From an uncultured Clostridium sp. (GTDB lineage Bacteria; Bacillota; Clostridia; TANB77; CAG-508): 64,000 nt of DNA. The stretch lies in assembly GCA_946499885.1 (NCBI GenBank), contig CAMMTN010000007.1:1-64000 (forward strand). The letters are read 5' to 3'. The position numbers and the translations under genes were made by a program. Below the pieces are notes generated by a model that saw nothing but the letters and a program-made list of their open reading frames with translations, ran no database searches and was not told the origin of the DNA. Shown in pieces: positions 33,628-43,943 of this stretch (position 1 is the stretch's first letter; every line of letters starts with the position of its first letter).

Positions 33628-36231
33628 ATGGGAAAAGAAATTAGTGAAGAGGAACAATTAAAAATAAAGAATATGATAGATAATTTAATAGAAAAAGCAA
33701 AAAAAGCATCAGAAGAATATTTGAAATTAAATCAAGAAGATGTAAATAGAATTGTAAAAGTTATGTCAATGGCAGGATTAGAACATCATATGAAACTTGC
33801 TAAAATGGCAGTAGAAGAAACAGGTAGAGGTATATATGAAGATAAAATAACAAAGAATATGTTTGCTACTGAATACATTTATCATAGTATTAAATATGAT
33901 AAAACAGTTGGAGTTATTTCAGAAAATGAAGAAGAGGGCTATACAGAAATAGCAGAGCCTATTGGAATAATAGCAGGGGTAACTCCTGTTACAAATCCAA
34001 CTTCAACAACAATGTTTAAGTCAATAATTGCTGCTAAAACTAGAAATGTTATAGTTTTTGGATTCCATCCATCTGCTCAAAAATGTAGCGTAGAAGCAGC
34101 TAAAATATTAAGAGATGCGGCAGTTGCAGCAGGAGCACCAGAAAACTGTATATTATGGATCGAAGAACCATCAGTAACTGCAACAAATATGCTTATGCAT
34201 CATCCAGATGTAAACTTAATTCTAGCAACAGGAGGAACTGGAATGGTTAAAGCTGCGTATTCTTGTGGAAAACCAGCATTAGGAGTAGGGCCTGGTAATG
34301 TACCATGCTATATAGATAAAACAGCTAAATTAAGAACATCTGTAAATGATTTAGTAATGTCAAAGTCATTTGATAATGGCATGATTTGTGCATCTGAACA
34401 ATCTGTAATAGTAGATAGAGAAATCAAAGATGAATTCGAAAGATTAATGAGAGAAGCAGGATGTTATTTTTTATCTGATGAAGAAACACATAGATTAAGA
34501 GATACAATGTTCATAAAAGAAAAAGATGGAGCATTAAATTCTGCAATAGTTGGACAAAGTCCATATAAAATAGCAGGAGAGGCAGGAATAGAAGTTCCAC
34601 AAGATACTAAAGTTTTAGTATTAAAAGAAAACGGTGTAGGAATAGAATATCCATTTTCAAAAGAAAAACTAAGTCCAGTTTTAGCATATTATGTTGTTGA
34701 AAATGCAGACGAAGGAATAGATTTAGCAGAAAAATTAATTGAATTTGGTGGACTTGGTCATTCAGCAGTAATTCACTCAGAAGATAGAGAAACAATATTA
34801 AAATTCTCTGAAAAAGTAAAAGTAGGAAGAATAATTGTAAATTCTCCTTCAACTCATGGAGCTATTGGTGATATATACAATACAAATATGCCATCACTTA
34901 CACTAGGCTGTGGTACATTTGGAGGAAATTCAACAACAGCAAATGTATCAAGTGTAAACTTAATTAATGTAAAAAGAGTTGCTAATAGGAGGGTTAATAT
35001 GCAATGGTTTAAAGTTCCAGAAAAAATATATTTTGAAGCAGGTTCAATAGGATATTTAGAAAAAATGCCAGAGATTACAAGAGCATTTATTGTAACAGAT
35101 AAATCTATGGTAGACTTAGGATATATAGATAAGATATTATATCATTTAAGAAAAAGAAATGAATATGTACATTCTGAAATTTTTTCAGAGGTAGAATCTG
35201 ATCCATCTTTTGATACAATAAATAAAGGTGTAAAAATGATGAATGAATTTAAACCAGATGTAATAATTGCAGTAGGTGGAGGAAGTCCAATAGATGCTGC
35301 AAAAGGAATGTGGCTTTTCTATGAGCATCCAGATGCAGATGTAGAAGGATTAAAACTTAAATTTATGGATATTAGAAAACGTACTTACAAATTCCCTAAA
35401 TTAGGAGAAAAAGCAAAATTTGTAGCAATACCTACAACATCTGGAACAGGTTCAGAAGTTACATCATTTGCAGTAATAACGGATAAAAGATTAAACAAAA
35501 AATATCCTTTGGCAGATTATGAGTTAACACCAGATGTTGCAATAGTAGATCCAGATTTAGTAATGAGTTTGCCAAAGAGAATCACAGCAGATACTGGTAT
35601 GGATGTATTAACACATGCAATAGAGTCATATGTATCAAATATGGCGTCAGACTATACAGATGGTCTTGCTGAAAAAGCTGTAGAACTTGTATTTAAGAAT
35701 TTAAGAGAAGCATATAACAATGGAAACAACAAAGAAGCAAGAGAACACATGCACAACGCAAGTACAATAGCAGGTATGGCATTTACAAATGCATTCTTAG
35801 GAATAAACCATTCACTTGCTCATAAAATTGGTGGAGAGTTCCACATATCACATGGTAGAGCAAATGCAATATTACTTCCATATGTTATAAGATACAATAG
35901 TAGCAAACCAACTAAATTTGTATCATTCCCAAAATATGAATACTTTATAGCAGATCAAAAATATGCTGACCTTTCAAGAAGAATGAACTTTCCTGCATAT
36001 ACAAATGAAGAAGGAGTAAACTCACTAATAGAAGAAATTAAAAAATTAAATGCAGATTTGGGAATTGAAAGATGTTTTAAAGATGCCGGAATTGATGAAA
36101 ATGAATTTATGGCGAAAGTAGATATGCTTGCAGATAGAGCATTTGAAGACCAATGTACAACAGCAAACCCAAGACTTCCACTTGTAAGCGAATTAAAACA
36201 AATATTAATAGATAGTTATTATGGAAATTGA
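33628..36231 (+). CDS. adhE: Bifunctional acetaldehyde-CoA/alcohol dehydrogenase
   Basis: An 867-residue fusion that reduces acetyl-CoA to acetaldehyde and then ethanol, regenerating two NAD+ in fermentation. Residues 1-~450 are the aldehyde dehydrogenase domain, with catalytic Cys in [10 protein letters not shown] (~254). The C-terminal iron-dependent alcohol dehydrogenase starts near [43 protein letters not shown] and [16 protein letters not shown] (~731) carry its NAD and iron ligands. Such proteins form spirosome filaments. Complete, with GGGAGG before the ATG; it is a strong sign of an anaerobic fermenter. Confidence 0.97.
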   Translation: MGKEISEEEQLKIKNMIDNLIEKAKKASEEYLKLNQEDVNRIVKVMSMAGLEHHMKLAKMAVEETGRGIYEDKITKNMFATEYIYHSIKYDKTVGVISENEEEGYTEIAEPIGIIAGVTPVTNPTSTTMFKSIIAAKTRNVIVFGFHPSAQKCSVEAAKILRDAAVAAGAPENCILWIEEPSVTATNMLMHHPDVNLILATGGTGMVKAAYSCGKPALGVGPGNVPCYIDKTAKLRTSVNDLVMSKSFDNGMICASEQSVIVDREIKDEFERLMREAGCYFLSDEETHRLRDTMFIKEKDGALNSAIVGQSPYKIAGEAGIEVPQDTKVLVLKENGVGIEYPFSKEKLSPVLAYYVVENADEGIDLAEKLIEFGGLGHSAVIHSEDRETILKFSEKVKVGRIIVNSPSTHGAIGDIYNTNMPSLTLGCGTFGGNSTTANVSSVNLINVKRVANRRVNMQWFKVPEKIYFEAGSIGYLEKMPEITRAFIVTDKSMVDLGYIDKILYHLRKRNEYVHSEIFSEVESDPSFDTINKGVKMMNEFKPDVIIAVGGGSPIDAAKGMWLFYEHPDADVEGLKLKFMDIRKRTYKFPKLGEKAKFVAIPTTSGTGSEVTSFAVITDKRLNKKYPLADYELTPDVAIVDPDLVMSLPKRITADTGMDVLTHAIESYVSNMASDYTDGLAEKAVELVFKNLREAYNNGNNKEAREHMHNASTIAGMAFTNAFLGINHSLAHKIGGEFHISHGRANAILLPYVIRYNSSKPTKFVSFPKYEYFIADQKYADLSRRMNFPAYTNEEGVNSLIEEIKKLNADLGIERCFKDAGIDENEFMAKVDMLADRAFEDQCTTANPRLPLVSELKQILIDSYYGN

Positions 36232-36279
36232 TAAGTTGGAGCTATACTCCAATTTATCATGGAAAAAGGAGAGTAAAAA

Positions 36280-36812
36280 ATGCCAGGATTTGTAATACAT
36301 ATTGCAGTAGGAAAAGAATATATAAAAAAACATAAAAACGAAGTGAAAAATACAGAAGAATTTTTTAAGGAATACTTGCACCAGATTTAATGAGTTTGCT
36401 AAATAAAAATATAAGCAAGGATATAACGCATTATGGTAAATGGAATTTTATAGATTTAGAAATACATTTAGATAAATTCTTAAAAGATGAAAATGTAGAT
36501 TTAAGTAAAGACTATTGGAAAGGCTATTTTATACATTTATTAACCGACTATAATTTTTATTTAAAAGCTTTTAAAGAAGAAACATCAGAAGTTATAAAAA
36601 ATAACGATAATTATTATTATGATTATGATTGTTTAAATAAAGTTCTAATTGAAAAGTACCATATATACAATATAACAGATGAAAATATAACTAAATATAT
36701 GAAATATACAGAAGGAGAACCAAAATATTTAAGAGCCGATAAAGTGATACAATTTATAACAGATCTATCAAATATATGTATAGAAGAAAAAATAAAAATA
36801 GAAAATATATAA
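36280..36812 (+). pseudogene. Zinc-dependent phospholipase-C-like protein gene, frameshifted
   Basis: An ATG at 36280 after AAAGGAGAG opens MPGFVIHIAVGKEYIKKH and runs to a stop at 36390. In the next frame the sequence continues smoothly as GILAPDLMSLLNKNISKDITHYG, then to 36812. Adding one base near 36369 would join both into a ~177-residue protein whose MPGFV...H start, APD and later H/D residues (FIHLLTDYNFY) resemble the small zinc-dependent phospholipase C / S1-P1 nuclease-like proteins of Clostridia. It is either a decayed gene or a one-base assembly error. The function is inferred from motif pattern only. Confidence 0.7.
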
Positions 36813-36837
36813 TATAATTAAAGATGGGAAAAGAAAG

Positions 36838-37755
36838 ATGATAATAGTATTAATTATTCTAATTTTGTTATTTATCATAACTGGATTTATAACAGGAAAT
36901 TTTCTATTCAATCTTGCACTTAATCCAAAATCATCTAAAGCAATTATTTTTAATAATGGAATAGATGAAGAAAAAGATTTAATGAGGATAGAAAGTCAAA
37001 AGTGGCTAGATAAAAATGCAAAAGATGTATATATATCAAATAAAAATCTTAATTTACATAGTTATGAAGTGAGAAATGTAAAAGAATCTAAGATATGGGT
37101 AATAGCTGTGCATGGTTATACAGATTCTGCAAATTTTATGGTAAATTCAGCTAAAATGTTTTTGAATTATGGCTATAATGTATTAATGCCAGACTTACGT
37201 GCACATGGAAAAAGTGATGGAAAATATATAGGAATGGGGTGGCTTGATAGATTAGATTTAATGTGTTGGATTGACTATCTAATTGCTACTTATGGTAATA
37301 TAAAAATTATTTTATATGGGATTTCTATGGGAGCAGCAACTGTAATGATGACAAGCGGAGAAAAATTGCCATCTAATGTAAGAATGGTTATTGAAGACTG
37401 TGGATATACTTCTGTTTGGGAAGAGTTTGCAGGAAAATTAAAAACTTTATTTCACATGCCAACATTTCCTGCACTATATAATGCAAATCTAATTACTAAA
37501 ATAAGAGCAGGGTATTCGTTAAAAAAAGCATCTGCAATAAAACAAATAAAAAAATCAAAGTTGCCAATGCTTTTTATACACGGAGATCAAGATAAGTTTG
37601 TTCCATTTTATATGTTAGATAAATTATATGAAGCAGCAAATTGTAAAAAAGAAAAATTGGTAATAAAAAATGCAGGACATGCAGAAGCACAATGGGTAGA
37701 TTCAGAAAAATATTGGCATACAGTTAGAAAATTTATAAAAAGATATATGTTTTAG
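36838..37755 (+). CDS. Alpha/beta-hydrolase, membrane anchored
   Basis: A 305-residue protein with an N-terminal hydrophobic helix (residues ~1-25) and an alpha/beta-hydrolase fold outside or at the membrane. HGYTDSANF forms the oxyanion region, GISMGAATVM the nucleophile elbow (Ser), HGDQDKFVP the acid and NAGHAEA the His. It resembles the YqkD/FrsA-like or BAAT-type clostridial hydrolases; the substrate is unknown. AAAGAAAG precedes the ATG. It follows the frameshifted phospholipase-like gene by 25 bases. Confidence 0.87.
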   Translation: MIIVLIILILLFIITGFITGNFLFNLALNPKSSKAIIFNNGIDEEKDLMRIESQKWLDKNAKDVYISNKNLNLHSYEVRNVKESKIWVIAVHGYTDSANFMVNSAKMFLNYGYNVLMPDLRAHGKSDGKYIGMGWLDRLDLMCWIDYLIATYGNIKIILYGISMGAATVMMTSGEKLPSNVRMVIEDCGYTSVWEEFAGKLKTLFHMPTFPALYNANLITKIRAGYSLKKASAIKQIKKSKLPMLFIHGDQDKFVPFYMLDKLYEAANCKKEKLVIKNAGHAEAQWVDSEKYWHTVRKFIKRYMF

Positions 37756-37768
37756 CTTGAGCAAATTA

Positions 37769-37795
37769 AGCCAATGGGGACGCACACCTTTGGCT
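37769..37795 (+). repeat. REP-like palindrome, class A, single copy
   Basis: AGCCAATGGGGACGCACACC then TTTGGCT, inserted between the hydrolase stop and the thymidylate kinase ribosome site. No inverted partner is nearby. Confidence 0.8.
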
Positions 37796-37816
37796 GAAAA
37801 GAAAGGGAGTAGGAAA

Positions 37817-38494
37817 ATGAAGCAAGGAAAGTTATTTGTAATTGATGGAACAGATGGAAGCGGTAAACAAACACAACTTCAAAAATTAAGAGAAAGATTT
37901 GATAAAGAAAAAATTGAATATAGAACAGTTAGTTTCCCTAATTATAATAGTCCATCATCAAGTTTAGTAAAAATGTATCTAAATGGAGATTTTGGAACAG
38001 ATGCACAAGCAATAAGCCCATATATAGCATCTACTTTTTATGCAGTAGATAGATATGCTACTTTTAAAACAGGCTATCAAGAATATTATAACAATGGAGG
38101 AATTATTTTAGCTGACAGGTATACTACTGCAAATATGGTACATCAAGCAGGAAAAATAAAAGATGACAAAGAAAGAGAAAAATTTTTAGATTGGTTATGG
38201 AATTTTGAATTTAACTTTTATGGACTTCCAATTCCAACACGAGTGTTTTTCTTAAATATGCCAACTGAATATGCTCAAAAACTAATGGAGAATAGAGCAA
38301 ATAAAATAACACATGAAGAAAAGAAAGATATACATGAAAGAAGTAAATCACATTTGCAAGATGCATATAACGAAGCTTGTAAATTAGTAAAAAAATATAA
38401 TTGGTATGAAATAAAATGTGTAAAAGACGGAACAATAAGAACAATTGAAGAGATTCATGAAGAAATTTTTGAAGATATAAGAAAATATTTATAA
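37817..38494 (+). CDS. tmk: Thymidylate kinase-like dTMP kinase
   Basis: A 225-residue P-loop kinase that phosphorylates dTMP to dTDP. Walker A is GTDGSGKQTQ, DRY lies in the ADRYTTANMVHQ segment and the LID region follows. GSGKQTQ in place of the usual GAGKTTQ is a known variant in clostridial thymidylate kinases. The ATG at 37817 follows GGGAGTAGG; a longer frame from 37757 reads through the REP-like repeat and is not a real start. Its own terminator follows. Confidence 0.88.
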   Translation: MKQGKLFVIDGTDGSGKQTQLQKLRERFDKEKIEYRTVSFPNYNSPSSSLVKMYLNGDFGTDAQAISPYIASTFYAVDRYATFKTGYQEYYNNGGIILADRYTTANMVHQAGKIKDDKEREKFLDWLWNFEFNFYGLPIPTRVFFLNMPTEYAQKLMENRANKITHEEKKDIHERSKSHLQDAYNEACKLVKKYNWYEIKCVKDGTIRTIEEIHEEIFEDIRKYL

Positions 38495-38533
38495 AATTAC
38501 AAGTAGTTTATATTTATAAACTACTTGTAATTT
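38494..38533. terminator. Symmetric terminator hairpin after tmk
   Basis: AAATTACAAGTAGTTTA (38494-38510) pairs perfectly with TAAACTACTTGTAATTT (38517-38533). Confidence 0.75.
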
Positions 38534-38553
38534 ATGTCAAAACTATGTATAAT
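38525..38553 (+). promoter_or_regulatory. Probable promoter of gatCAB
   Basis: TTGTAA (38525-38530), 17 bp, TATAAT (38548-38553). The -35 box overlaps the right arm of the tmk terminator. Confidence 0.5.
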
Positions 38554-38588
38554 TGTAAATATTAATATGGAGAGGAATGATAAAAAAT

Positions 38589-38879
38589 ATGGCTAATGTA
38601 AGTAAAGAAGAATTATTGCATATAGCAAATCTTGCAAATTTAAACATAAAAGATGAAGAAATAGAAAGTTATTTAGCAAATCTTCAAGACATATTAAATT
38701 TTGCAGAAATAGTAAATAATGCAAATACAGAAGGATTAGAAGAAACAATTGGAGAAAATGATAAATTTAATGTATTTAGAAAAGATGAAGTAAAAGTTTT
38801 TGAAGATAATAAAATGTTATTACAGAATGCAAAAGAGCAAGAAAGAAATATGTTTAAAATACCTAAGGTTATACAATAG
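38589..38879 (+). CDS. gatC: Asp-tRNA(Asn)/Glu-tRNA(Gln) amidotransferase subunit C
   Basis: A 96-residue GatC, the small subunit that wraps around and stabilises GatA/GatB. HIANLANLNIKDEEIESYLANL is the characteristic N-terminal helix, and the C-terminal MFKIPKVIQ is typical. An ATG at 38577 touches the ribosome site GGAGAGG, so 38589 is preferred. It is first of the gatC-gatA-gatB run and is followed 18 bases later by gatA. Confidence 0.92.
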   Translation: MANVSKEELLHIANLANLNIKDEEIESYLANLQDILNFAEIVNNANTEGLEETIGENDKFNVFRKDEVKVFEDNKMLLQNAKEQERNMFKIPKVIQ

Positions 38880-38897
38880 TAGGAGGTTTGTTTGAGA

Positions 38898-40370
38898 ATG
38901 AACATTAAAGATTTAACAGTACATGAGCTTGTAGAAAAATTAAAAAACAAGGAATTAACAGCAGAAGAAATTACAAAAGCTTATGTAGATAGAATAAATG
39001 ATAAAGAAAAAGATGTTAAAGCTTTTGTTACTACATTGTGTGATGAAGCTTTAGAAAAAGCAAAAGAGATAGATAGCAAAAAAGAAGCAGGAGAAAAAGT
39101 ATCTGATTTTGCAGGAATTCCAGTAGGAATAAAAGATAATATTTGTACAAAAGGTGTTAGGACAACCTGTAGTTCTAAGATGCTTGAAGATTTCATATCA
39201 CCATATAATGCAACGGTTACAGAAAAATTACTTGAAGAAGATTTAATAAATTTAGGTAAATTAAATATGGATGAATTTGCAATGGGAGCAGCAACCGAAT
39301 ATTCATATTTCAAAAAAACAAGTAATCCATGGAACTTAAATTGTGTTCCAGGAGGTTCATCTGGTGGTAGTGCAGCAGCAGTTGCAGCAGAACTTGTGCC
39401 ATGGGCTCTTGGAAGTGATACTGGAGGATCTATTCGTCAGCCAGCAGCATTTTGTGGTGTGGTTGGACTAAAGCCAACTTATGGACTAGTTTCAAGATAT
39501 GGCTTGGTAGCTTTTGCATCATCATTAGATCAAGTTGGTCCTATTACAAAAGATGTAACAGATGCAGCAATGCTTTTAAACATAATAGCAGGTCATGATG
39601 AAAAAGATACAACTTCATATGAAATTCCAAAAAAAGATTATACTAAAGCTTTAAATAAAAATATAAAAGGATTAAAGATAGGTGTTCCTAAAGAGTTTTT
39701 TGCAGAAGGAATAAATGAGGAAGTTAAGGAAAAATTAGAACAAGCAATAGAAACATATAAAAAACTAGGAGCAGAAGTAGAAGAATTTTCATTGGATATA
39801 GCAAAATATTCATTAGCAGCTTACTATATAATTGCTTGCGCAGAGGCAAGTTCAAACTTAGGAAGATTTGATGGAATACGCTATGGACATAGAACTGAGA
39901 ATTTCCAAAATTTAAAAGAACTATATAAAAATTCTAGAAGTGAAGGGTTTGGAGAAGAAGTTAAAAGAAGAATTATACTTGGAACTTATGTACTTTCTTC
40001 AGGATATTATGATGCATATTATAAAAAAGCTCAACAAGTTCGTACATTGGTAAAAAATGAATTTAATAAAGCTTTTGATAAATACGATGTGCTTTTAACG
40101 CCAACAGCTCCAAATGTTGCTTTCGAAATAGGAACAAAATCTAATAACCCATTAGAAATGTATTTGGCTGACATTTGTACAGTATCTGTAAATATTGCAG
40201 GGCTTCCAGCAATATCTATCCCATGTGGAGTAAATGGGGATAATATGCCTATAGGAATGCAATTAATTGGAAATAAATTTGAAGAAGAAAAGATATTAAA
40301 TACAGCATATGCTTTTGAACAAGAATATATGTTTCGCTCAAAATACAAACCAGGTTTTAGTAAAAAATAA
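38898..40370 (+). CDS. gatA: Asp-tRNA(Asn)/Glu-tRNA(Gln) amidotransferase subunit A
   Basis: A 490-residue amidase-signature enzyme that releases ammonia from glutamine for transamidation of misacylated tRNA. The Lys of PVGIKDNI, the Ser pair in [14 protein letters not shown] and the [12 protein letters not shown] motif form the Ser-cisSer-Lys site. AGGAGG lies 11 bases before ATG 38898; a TTG at 38892 is an alternative. The complete GatCAB set suggests Gln-tRNA, and possibly Asn-tRNA, is made by the indirect route. Confidence 0.96.
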   Translation: MNIKDLTVHELVEKLKNKELTAEEITKAYVDRINDKEKDVKAFVTTLCDEALEKAKEIDSKKEAGEKVSDFAGIPVGIKDNICTKGVRTTCSSKMLEDFISPYNATVTEKLLEEDLINLGKLNMDEFAMGAATEYSYFKKTSNPWNLNCVPGGSSGGSAAAVAAELVPWALGSDTGGSIRQPAAFCGVVGLKPTYGLVSRYGLVAFASSLDQVGPITKDVTDAAMLLNIIAGHDEKDTTSYEIPKKDYTKALNKNIKGLKIGVPKEFFAEGINEEVKEKLEQAIETYKKLGAEVEEFSLDIAKYSLAAYYIIACAEASSNLGRFDGIRYGHRTENFQNLKELYKNSRSEGFGEEVKRRIILGTYVLSSGYYDAYYKKAQQVRTLVKNEFNKAFDKYDVLLTPTAPNVAFEIGTKSNNPLEMYLADICTVSVNIAGLPAISIPCGVNGDNMPIGMQLIGNKFEEEKILNTAYAFEQEYMFRSKYKPGFSKK

Positions 40371-40584
40371 ACTTCGAACTTTAGTTGTTAAAAATTAATT
40401 TAAAATCCTCAATGTACACAAAGTACATTTCCGGTATTTAAATTAATTTTTGCCTAGCATTTCTCGTTTCTTTTTTACTAAACAAGTATAAAAAACAGTT
40501 TACTTAATTTAACAATAAACAAATAAGTGAAAAAGTAAATAATTACGAGCTAACATTGTTAAATATTAATTAGGAGGAAATAAA
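40371..40584. other. Long imperfect hairpin between gatA and gatB
   Basis: AAAAATTAATTTA and TAAATTAATTTTT (about 40390-40451) form arms, and inside them AATGTAC pairs with GTACATT around ACAAA. There is no T run after the stem. It breaks the gatA-gatB spacing; the rest of the gap is AT-rich leader with GGAGG at 40572 before gatB. Confidence 0.6.
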
Positions 40585-42024
40585 ATGTCAAATGAAAATT
40601 ACGAAATGGTAATAGGACTAGAAGTACATGCTGAACTTTCAACAAAAACAAAAATATTTTGTTCTTGCTCTACAGAATTTGGAGCAGAACCTAATACTCA
40701 TGTATGTCCTGTATGTATGGCAATGCCGGGGGCACTTCCAGTATTAAATGAAAAAGTTGTTGAATATGCAGTAAAAGCAGGATTAGCAACAAATTGTGAA
40801 ATATCAAGAAACAGTAAAAATGACAGAAAAAATTATTTTTACCCAGATACTCCAAGAGCTTACCAAATATCGCAGTTTGATAAACCTCTTTGCGAGCATG
40901 GATACATAGAAATCGAAGATGATGCAGGAAATCCTAAAAAGATAGGAATCACAAGAATTCACATAGAAGATGACGCTGGAAAATTAAATCATAATGAATT
41001 TAGTGGTGGAAGTTTAGTGGACTTAAACAGGGCTGGAGTACCTTTAATCGAAATAGTTTCAGAACCAGATTTACGTACAAGCGAAGAAGTGGACAAATAT
41101 TTGAAAAAATTAAAAGCTATATTAGAATATATTGAAGTATCTGATTGCAAGATGCAAGAAGGTTCATTTAGAGCAGATGTAAATGTTTCTGTAAGAAAAA
41201 AAGGTGAAACTAAATTTGGTACAAGAACAGAAACAAAAAACATGAGTTCATTTAGAGCAATAACTAGAGAGATTGAGTATGAAGCTAATAGGCAAATTGA
41301 AATATTAGAAAATGGTGGAAAGGTAGAACAAGAAACTCTAAGATGGGATGACGTTTCAGGTAAAACTTTTTCAATGCGAAACAAAGAAGATGCACAAGAC
41401 TATAGATATTTTCCGGAGCCAGATTTAGTAGCTATTAAGCTTTCAGAAGAATATATAGAAAATATAAAAAATAACTTACCAGAGATGCCAGAAAGCAGAA
41501 AAGCAAGATACATGGAGGAATTTAAATTATCAGAAAAAGACTCAAGACTTTTAACAAATTCAAAACATTTATCAAATATGTTTGAAGCAGCAGAAAAAAT
41601 TTGTGGTAATGCAAAAGCTGTAGCAAATTGGCTTCTTTCAGATATTTCAAGAATATTAAATGAAAAAGAGATGGAGCCTTCAGAAATTCCATTTGACGCA
41701 GAATGCTTAGCAAAACTAGTAGAGTTAATTGATAAAGGAACTATAAGCTCTGCAATTGGAAAAAAAGTAGTTGAAGAACTATTTGAAAATCCAAAAAATC
41801 CAGAAGAGATAATAAAAGAAAAAGGATGGATTCAAATTTCTGATGAAAGTGCTATTAAAGAGGTTGTAATGAAAATCTTGGAGAATAATCCTCAATCAGT
41901 AGCAGATTACAAAGCTGGAAAAGATAGAGCATTAGGATTTTTAGTTGGACAAGCTATGAAAGAAACAAAAGGAAAAGCAAATCCTCAAATGCTTAATAGA
42001 ATGTTTTTAGAAGAATTGAAATAA
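40585..42024 (+). CDS. gatB: Asp-tRNA(Asn)/Glu-tRNA(Gln) amidotransferase subunit B
   Basis: A 479-residue GatB, the kinase subunit that activates the Glu or Asp on tRNA by phosphorylation and receives ammonia from GatA. GLEVHAELST at the start, CSCSTEFGAEPNTHVCPVC (zinc-binding Cys), KNYFYPDTPRAYQISQ and the YqeY-like C-terminal tail domain are seen; the length is typical. AGGAGG precedes the ATG. A pair of class B REP-like repeats follows the stop. Confidence 0.97.
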   Translation: MSNENYEMVIGLEVHAELSTKTKIFCSCSTEFGAEPNTHVCPVCMAMPGALPVLNEKVVEYAVKAGLATNCEISRNSKNDRKNYFYPDTPRAYQISQFDKPLCEHGYIEIEDDAGNPKKIGITRIHIEDDAGKLNHNEFSGGSLVDLNRAGVPLIEIVSEPDLRTSEEVDKYLKKLKAILEYIEVSDCKMQEGSFRADVNVSVRKKGETKFGTRTETKNMSSFRAITREIEYEANRQIEILENGGKVEQETLRWDDVSGKTFSMRNKEDAQDYRYFPEPDLVAIKLSEEYIENIKNNLPEMPESRKARYMEEFKLSEKDSRLLTNSKHLSNMFEAAEKICGNAKAVANWLLSDISRILNEKEMEPSEIPFDAECLAKLVELIDKGTISSAIGKKVVEELFENPKNPEEIIKEKGWIQISDESAIKEVVMKILENNPQSVADYKAGKDRALGFLVGQAMKETKGKANPQMLNRMFLEELK

Positions 42025-42030
42025 TAAAGA

Positions 42031-42146
42031 TGAACTTTGGGGACGTTCCTTAAAGTTCATTTTTATTTTTTATTAAAAATCATGAGTCTAAAAGATACTA
42101 AATGCGAAGATTCTAAGTGAACTTTAAGGAACGTCCCCAAAGTTCA
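42031..42146. repeat. Inverted pair of REP-like palindromes, class B
   Basis: Two 29-nt copies, 42031-42059 and 42118-42146, are exact reverse complements. Their arms TGAACTTT/AAAGTTCA differ from class A, but the centre again carries GGGGACG. About 58 bases lie between them. Confidence 0.85.
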
Positions 42147-42181
42147 TGTCGAAATTTGTCGCACGATTTTTCTTGCAAAAT

Positions 42182-42232
42182 AGCATATAATGTGATTTAA
42201 TATATAACATAATTGCATTATATGCTGTTTTT
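42182..42232 (+). terminator. Rho-independent terminator after gatB
   Basis: AGCATATAATG (42182-42192) pairs with CATTATATGCT (42216-42226), followed by T residues. Confidence 0.75.
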
Positions 42233-42389
42233 AAATCTAAAGAATTAATATCTTATTGAATTTATTCTGACATATACTCTTATATATCTATATTCACCCC
42301 TATATAAATTAATATTAGTATATCCTTAAGAAAGGAGGATTTTGTTTATTTAGCATAGGTGCAATTATATATACATGAACATAAAAACC

Positions 42390-42426
42390 AAGCAACTAAT
42401 ATTAAGTTATTAGTTGCTTATTTTTT
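42390..42426 (-). terminator. Terminator of the small membrane protein gene
   Basis: AAGCAACTAAT pairs with ATTAGTTGCTT, flanked by A/T tracts on both sides, so it may serve both strands. Its right end overlaps the 3' end of the minus-strand gene. Confidence 0.7.
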
Positions 42427-42666
42427 TATATCACTTTTTATTGTATCAATAGCAAAAGCACATATAATAAAAAATACTATAAAAAATAAAGTTGATTTTG
42501 CAAGAGAAAATCCTATGTAAAACATATTTAAATTATGTACTTCCTGATATCTTATCAATATAAACGTTGCAAAAAGTATTAGAATAAAACAAAATTTCAA
42601 CCCATTAATAAGCAGCTTGTATATTTTAGAATCCATTTTATTAAACTTTTGTAAAATTAATTTCAT
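42418..42666 (-). CDS. Small membrane protein of unknown function (82 aa)
   Basis: Two hydrophobic segments (about residues 20-40 and 52-75) suggest a two-helix membrane protein with a positive N-terminus. I do not recognise a family. ATG 42666 follows AGGAGG at nine bases on the minus strand, so the ten extra residues of a longer reading are dropped. It is downstream of rpsT on the same strand but 170 bases away. Confidence 0.72.
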   Translation of the reverse strand: MKLILQKFNKMDSKIYKLLINGLKFCFILILFATFILIRYQEVHNLNMFYIGFSLAKSTLFFIVFFIICAFAIDTIKSDIKK

Positions 42667-42838
42667 AAGCCTATACCTCCTATACTTATAGTACAAAAAT
42701 AAATAAACAACAATTCTAAAATAATATTAACATAATTTGAAATGAAAATCAAAGGAAATAAATAGAAAAAAGATTGTAAAACAAAGTTTACAATCTAAAA
42801 ACAAAATAAAAAACTGTGCACAATTTTTTATTTTTATA

Positions 42839-43105
42839 TTATGCATTTGCAGCATTTAATTTTTTGGCTAAGTTAGATTTTTTTCTAGCAGCAGTATTCT
42901 TTACTATAACACCTTTTGTACAAGCTTGATCTATTTTCTTTGTAGCTACTGAAAATAATTTTGTAGCTTCTTCTACATTATTGCTTGCTAAAGCTTCTTC
43001 AAATCTTCTTATAGCTGTTTTATATTCAGATTTAATCATGTTATTTCTTAATGTTTTCTTTTCAATAACACTAACTCTTTTTATAGCTGATTTTATGTTT
43101 GGCAT
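42839..43105 (-). CDS. rpsT: 30S ribosomal protein S20
   Basis: An 88-residue basic protein that binds 16S rRNA early in small-subunit assembly. [11 protein letters not shown] at the start and [21 protein letters not shown] at the end are typical of S20. The ATG at 43105 follows GAGGAGGTG on the minus strand. It is transcribed alone, divergent from the HPF gene. Confidence 0.96.
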   Translation of the reverse strand: MPNIKSAIKRVSVIEKKTLRNNMIKSEYKTAIRRFEEALASNNVEEATKLFSVATKKIDQACTKGVIVKNTAARKKSNLAKKLNAANA

Positions 43106-43287
43106 ATTTTGCACCTCCTCTAAAGCAAATTATAACGTATAATATTTTATCACGAAAACAGCTATTTTGCAAGCATTTTAGAAAAATTAAACAAAAAAAA
43201 GCTATAAATACTTGAAATATTAAGAAATACAATATATAATATACATACATTAAACTTAAGAACAATAAATGGAAGGAGAGATTGGTT

Positions 43288-43818
43288 ATGAATATAAAAA
43301 TAACTAGTAAAGAATTAGAAGCTACAGAAGCTATAAAAGATTATATTGAAAAAAAAGCAGAAAGATTAGAAAAATATTTTGGAGAAGAATTTGATGTTTA
43401 TGCAACAATAAAAACAGAAGGAAGCGACAAAGTTGCAGAAATAAGTATAAAAGCAGATACAGAAGAATTTAGAGCAGTTACAGCTCATAGAGACTTATAT
43501 GCATCTATAGACAAGGATATAGATATATTAGAAGGTCAAGTAAGAAAAATGAAAACTAAAAAAGATAAACAAAATATGACTGAATCTATTAGACTTAAAG
43601 AAGAAGCAAGAACAGAAGATAAAGAGGTAACTGACGAGATAGTAAAAGTTTTATATTATGATATAAAACCAATGACACCTGAAGATGCAAAATTAAAACT
43701 TCAAGAACAACCACAAAATAGATTTTTAGCATTTATTGATATAGATACAGGAAAAACAAACGTAATATATAGATTAAAAGATAATAAAAACTTTGGTTTA
43801 GTAGAACCAGAAGGATAA
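43288..43818 (+). CDS. hpf: Long-form ribosome hibernation promoting factor
   Basis: A 176-residue HPF. The N-terminal ~95 residues are the RaiA/S30AE domain that occupies the tRNA and mRNA sites of the 30S subunit (MNIKITSKELEATEAIKDYI start). The C-terminal domain (KPMTPEDAKLKLQ...FLAFIDIDTGKTNVIYRLKDNKNFGLVEP) is the dimerisation part that pairs ribosomes into 100S particles. The long form is typical of Firmicutes. ATG 43288 follows AAGGAGAG. Its own terminator follows. Confidence 0.95.
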   Translation: MNIKITSKELEATEAIKDYIEKKAERLEKYFGEEFDVYATIKTEGSDKVAEISIKADTEEFRAVTAHRDLYASIDKDIDILEGQVRKMKTKKDKQNMTESIRLKEEARTEDKEVTDEIVKVLYYDIKPMTPEDAKLKLQEQPQNRFLAFIDIDTGKTNVIYRLKDNKNFGLVEPEG

Positions 43819-43819
43819 A

Positions 43820-43866
43820 AAAAAGCAACCTTTTTAAATTTAAAATCTAAAAGGGTTGCTTTTTTA
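43820..43866 (+). terminator. Rho-independent terminator of hpf
   Basis: AAAAGCAACCTTTT pairs with AAAAGGGTTGCTTTT, followed by T residues. Confidence 0.8.
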
Positions 43867-43943
43867 CGTGAGATAGTAAAATATATAAGTATACTAATAG
43901 AATAATAAACTAATATTTTTTACTAAAATGTTCTACGCAAAAA

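Larger units (their letters stand above)
42025..42417. other. Gap with inverted class B repeats and two terminators
   Basis: Holds class B palindromes at 42031-42059 and 42118-42146 in opposite orientation (TGAACTTT...GGGACGTTCC...AAAGTTCA), a hairpin with T run (42182-42232), and a bidirectional terminator near 42390-42426. An isolated AAAGGAGG at about 42332 has no adequate open frame after it. Confidence 0.75.

Noticed and set aside
36361..36372. Programmed -1 frameshift at the T6-A run in the phospholipase-like gene
   Set aside because: A -1 slip at the TTT TTT codons leads directly into TAA, and the A-site codon cannot re-pair; a missing base explains the junction better.
37757..37816. 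Longer N-terminus of thymidylate kinase
   Set aside because: The added residues (SQWGRTPLA...) are a translation of a REP-like repeat and the ribosome site; the proper ribosome site precedes ATG 37817.
42332..42360. AAAGGAGG suggesting a small gene
   Set aside because: Frames after it stop within a few codons.
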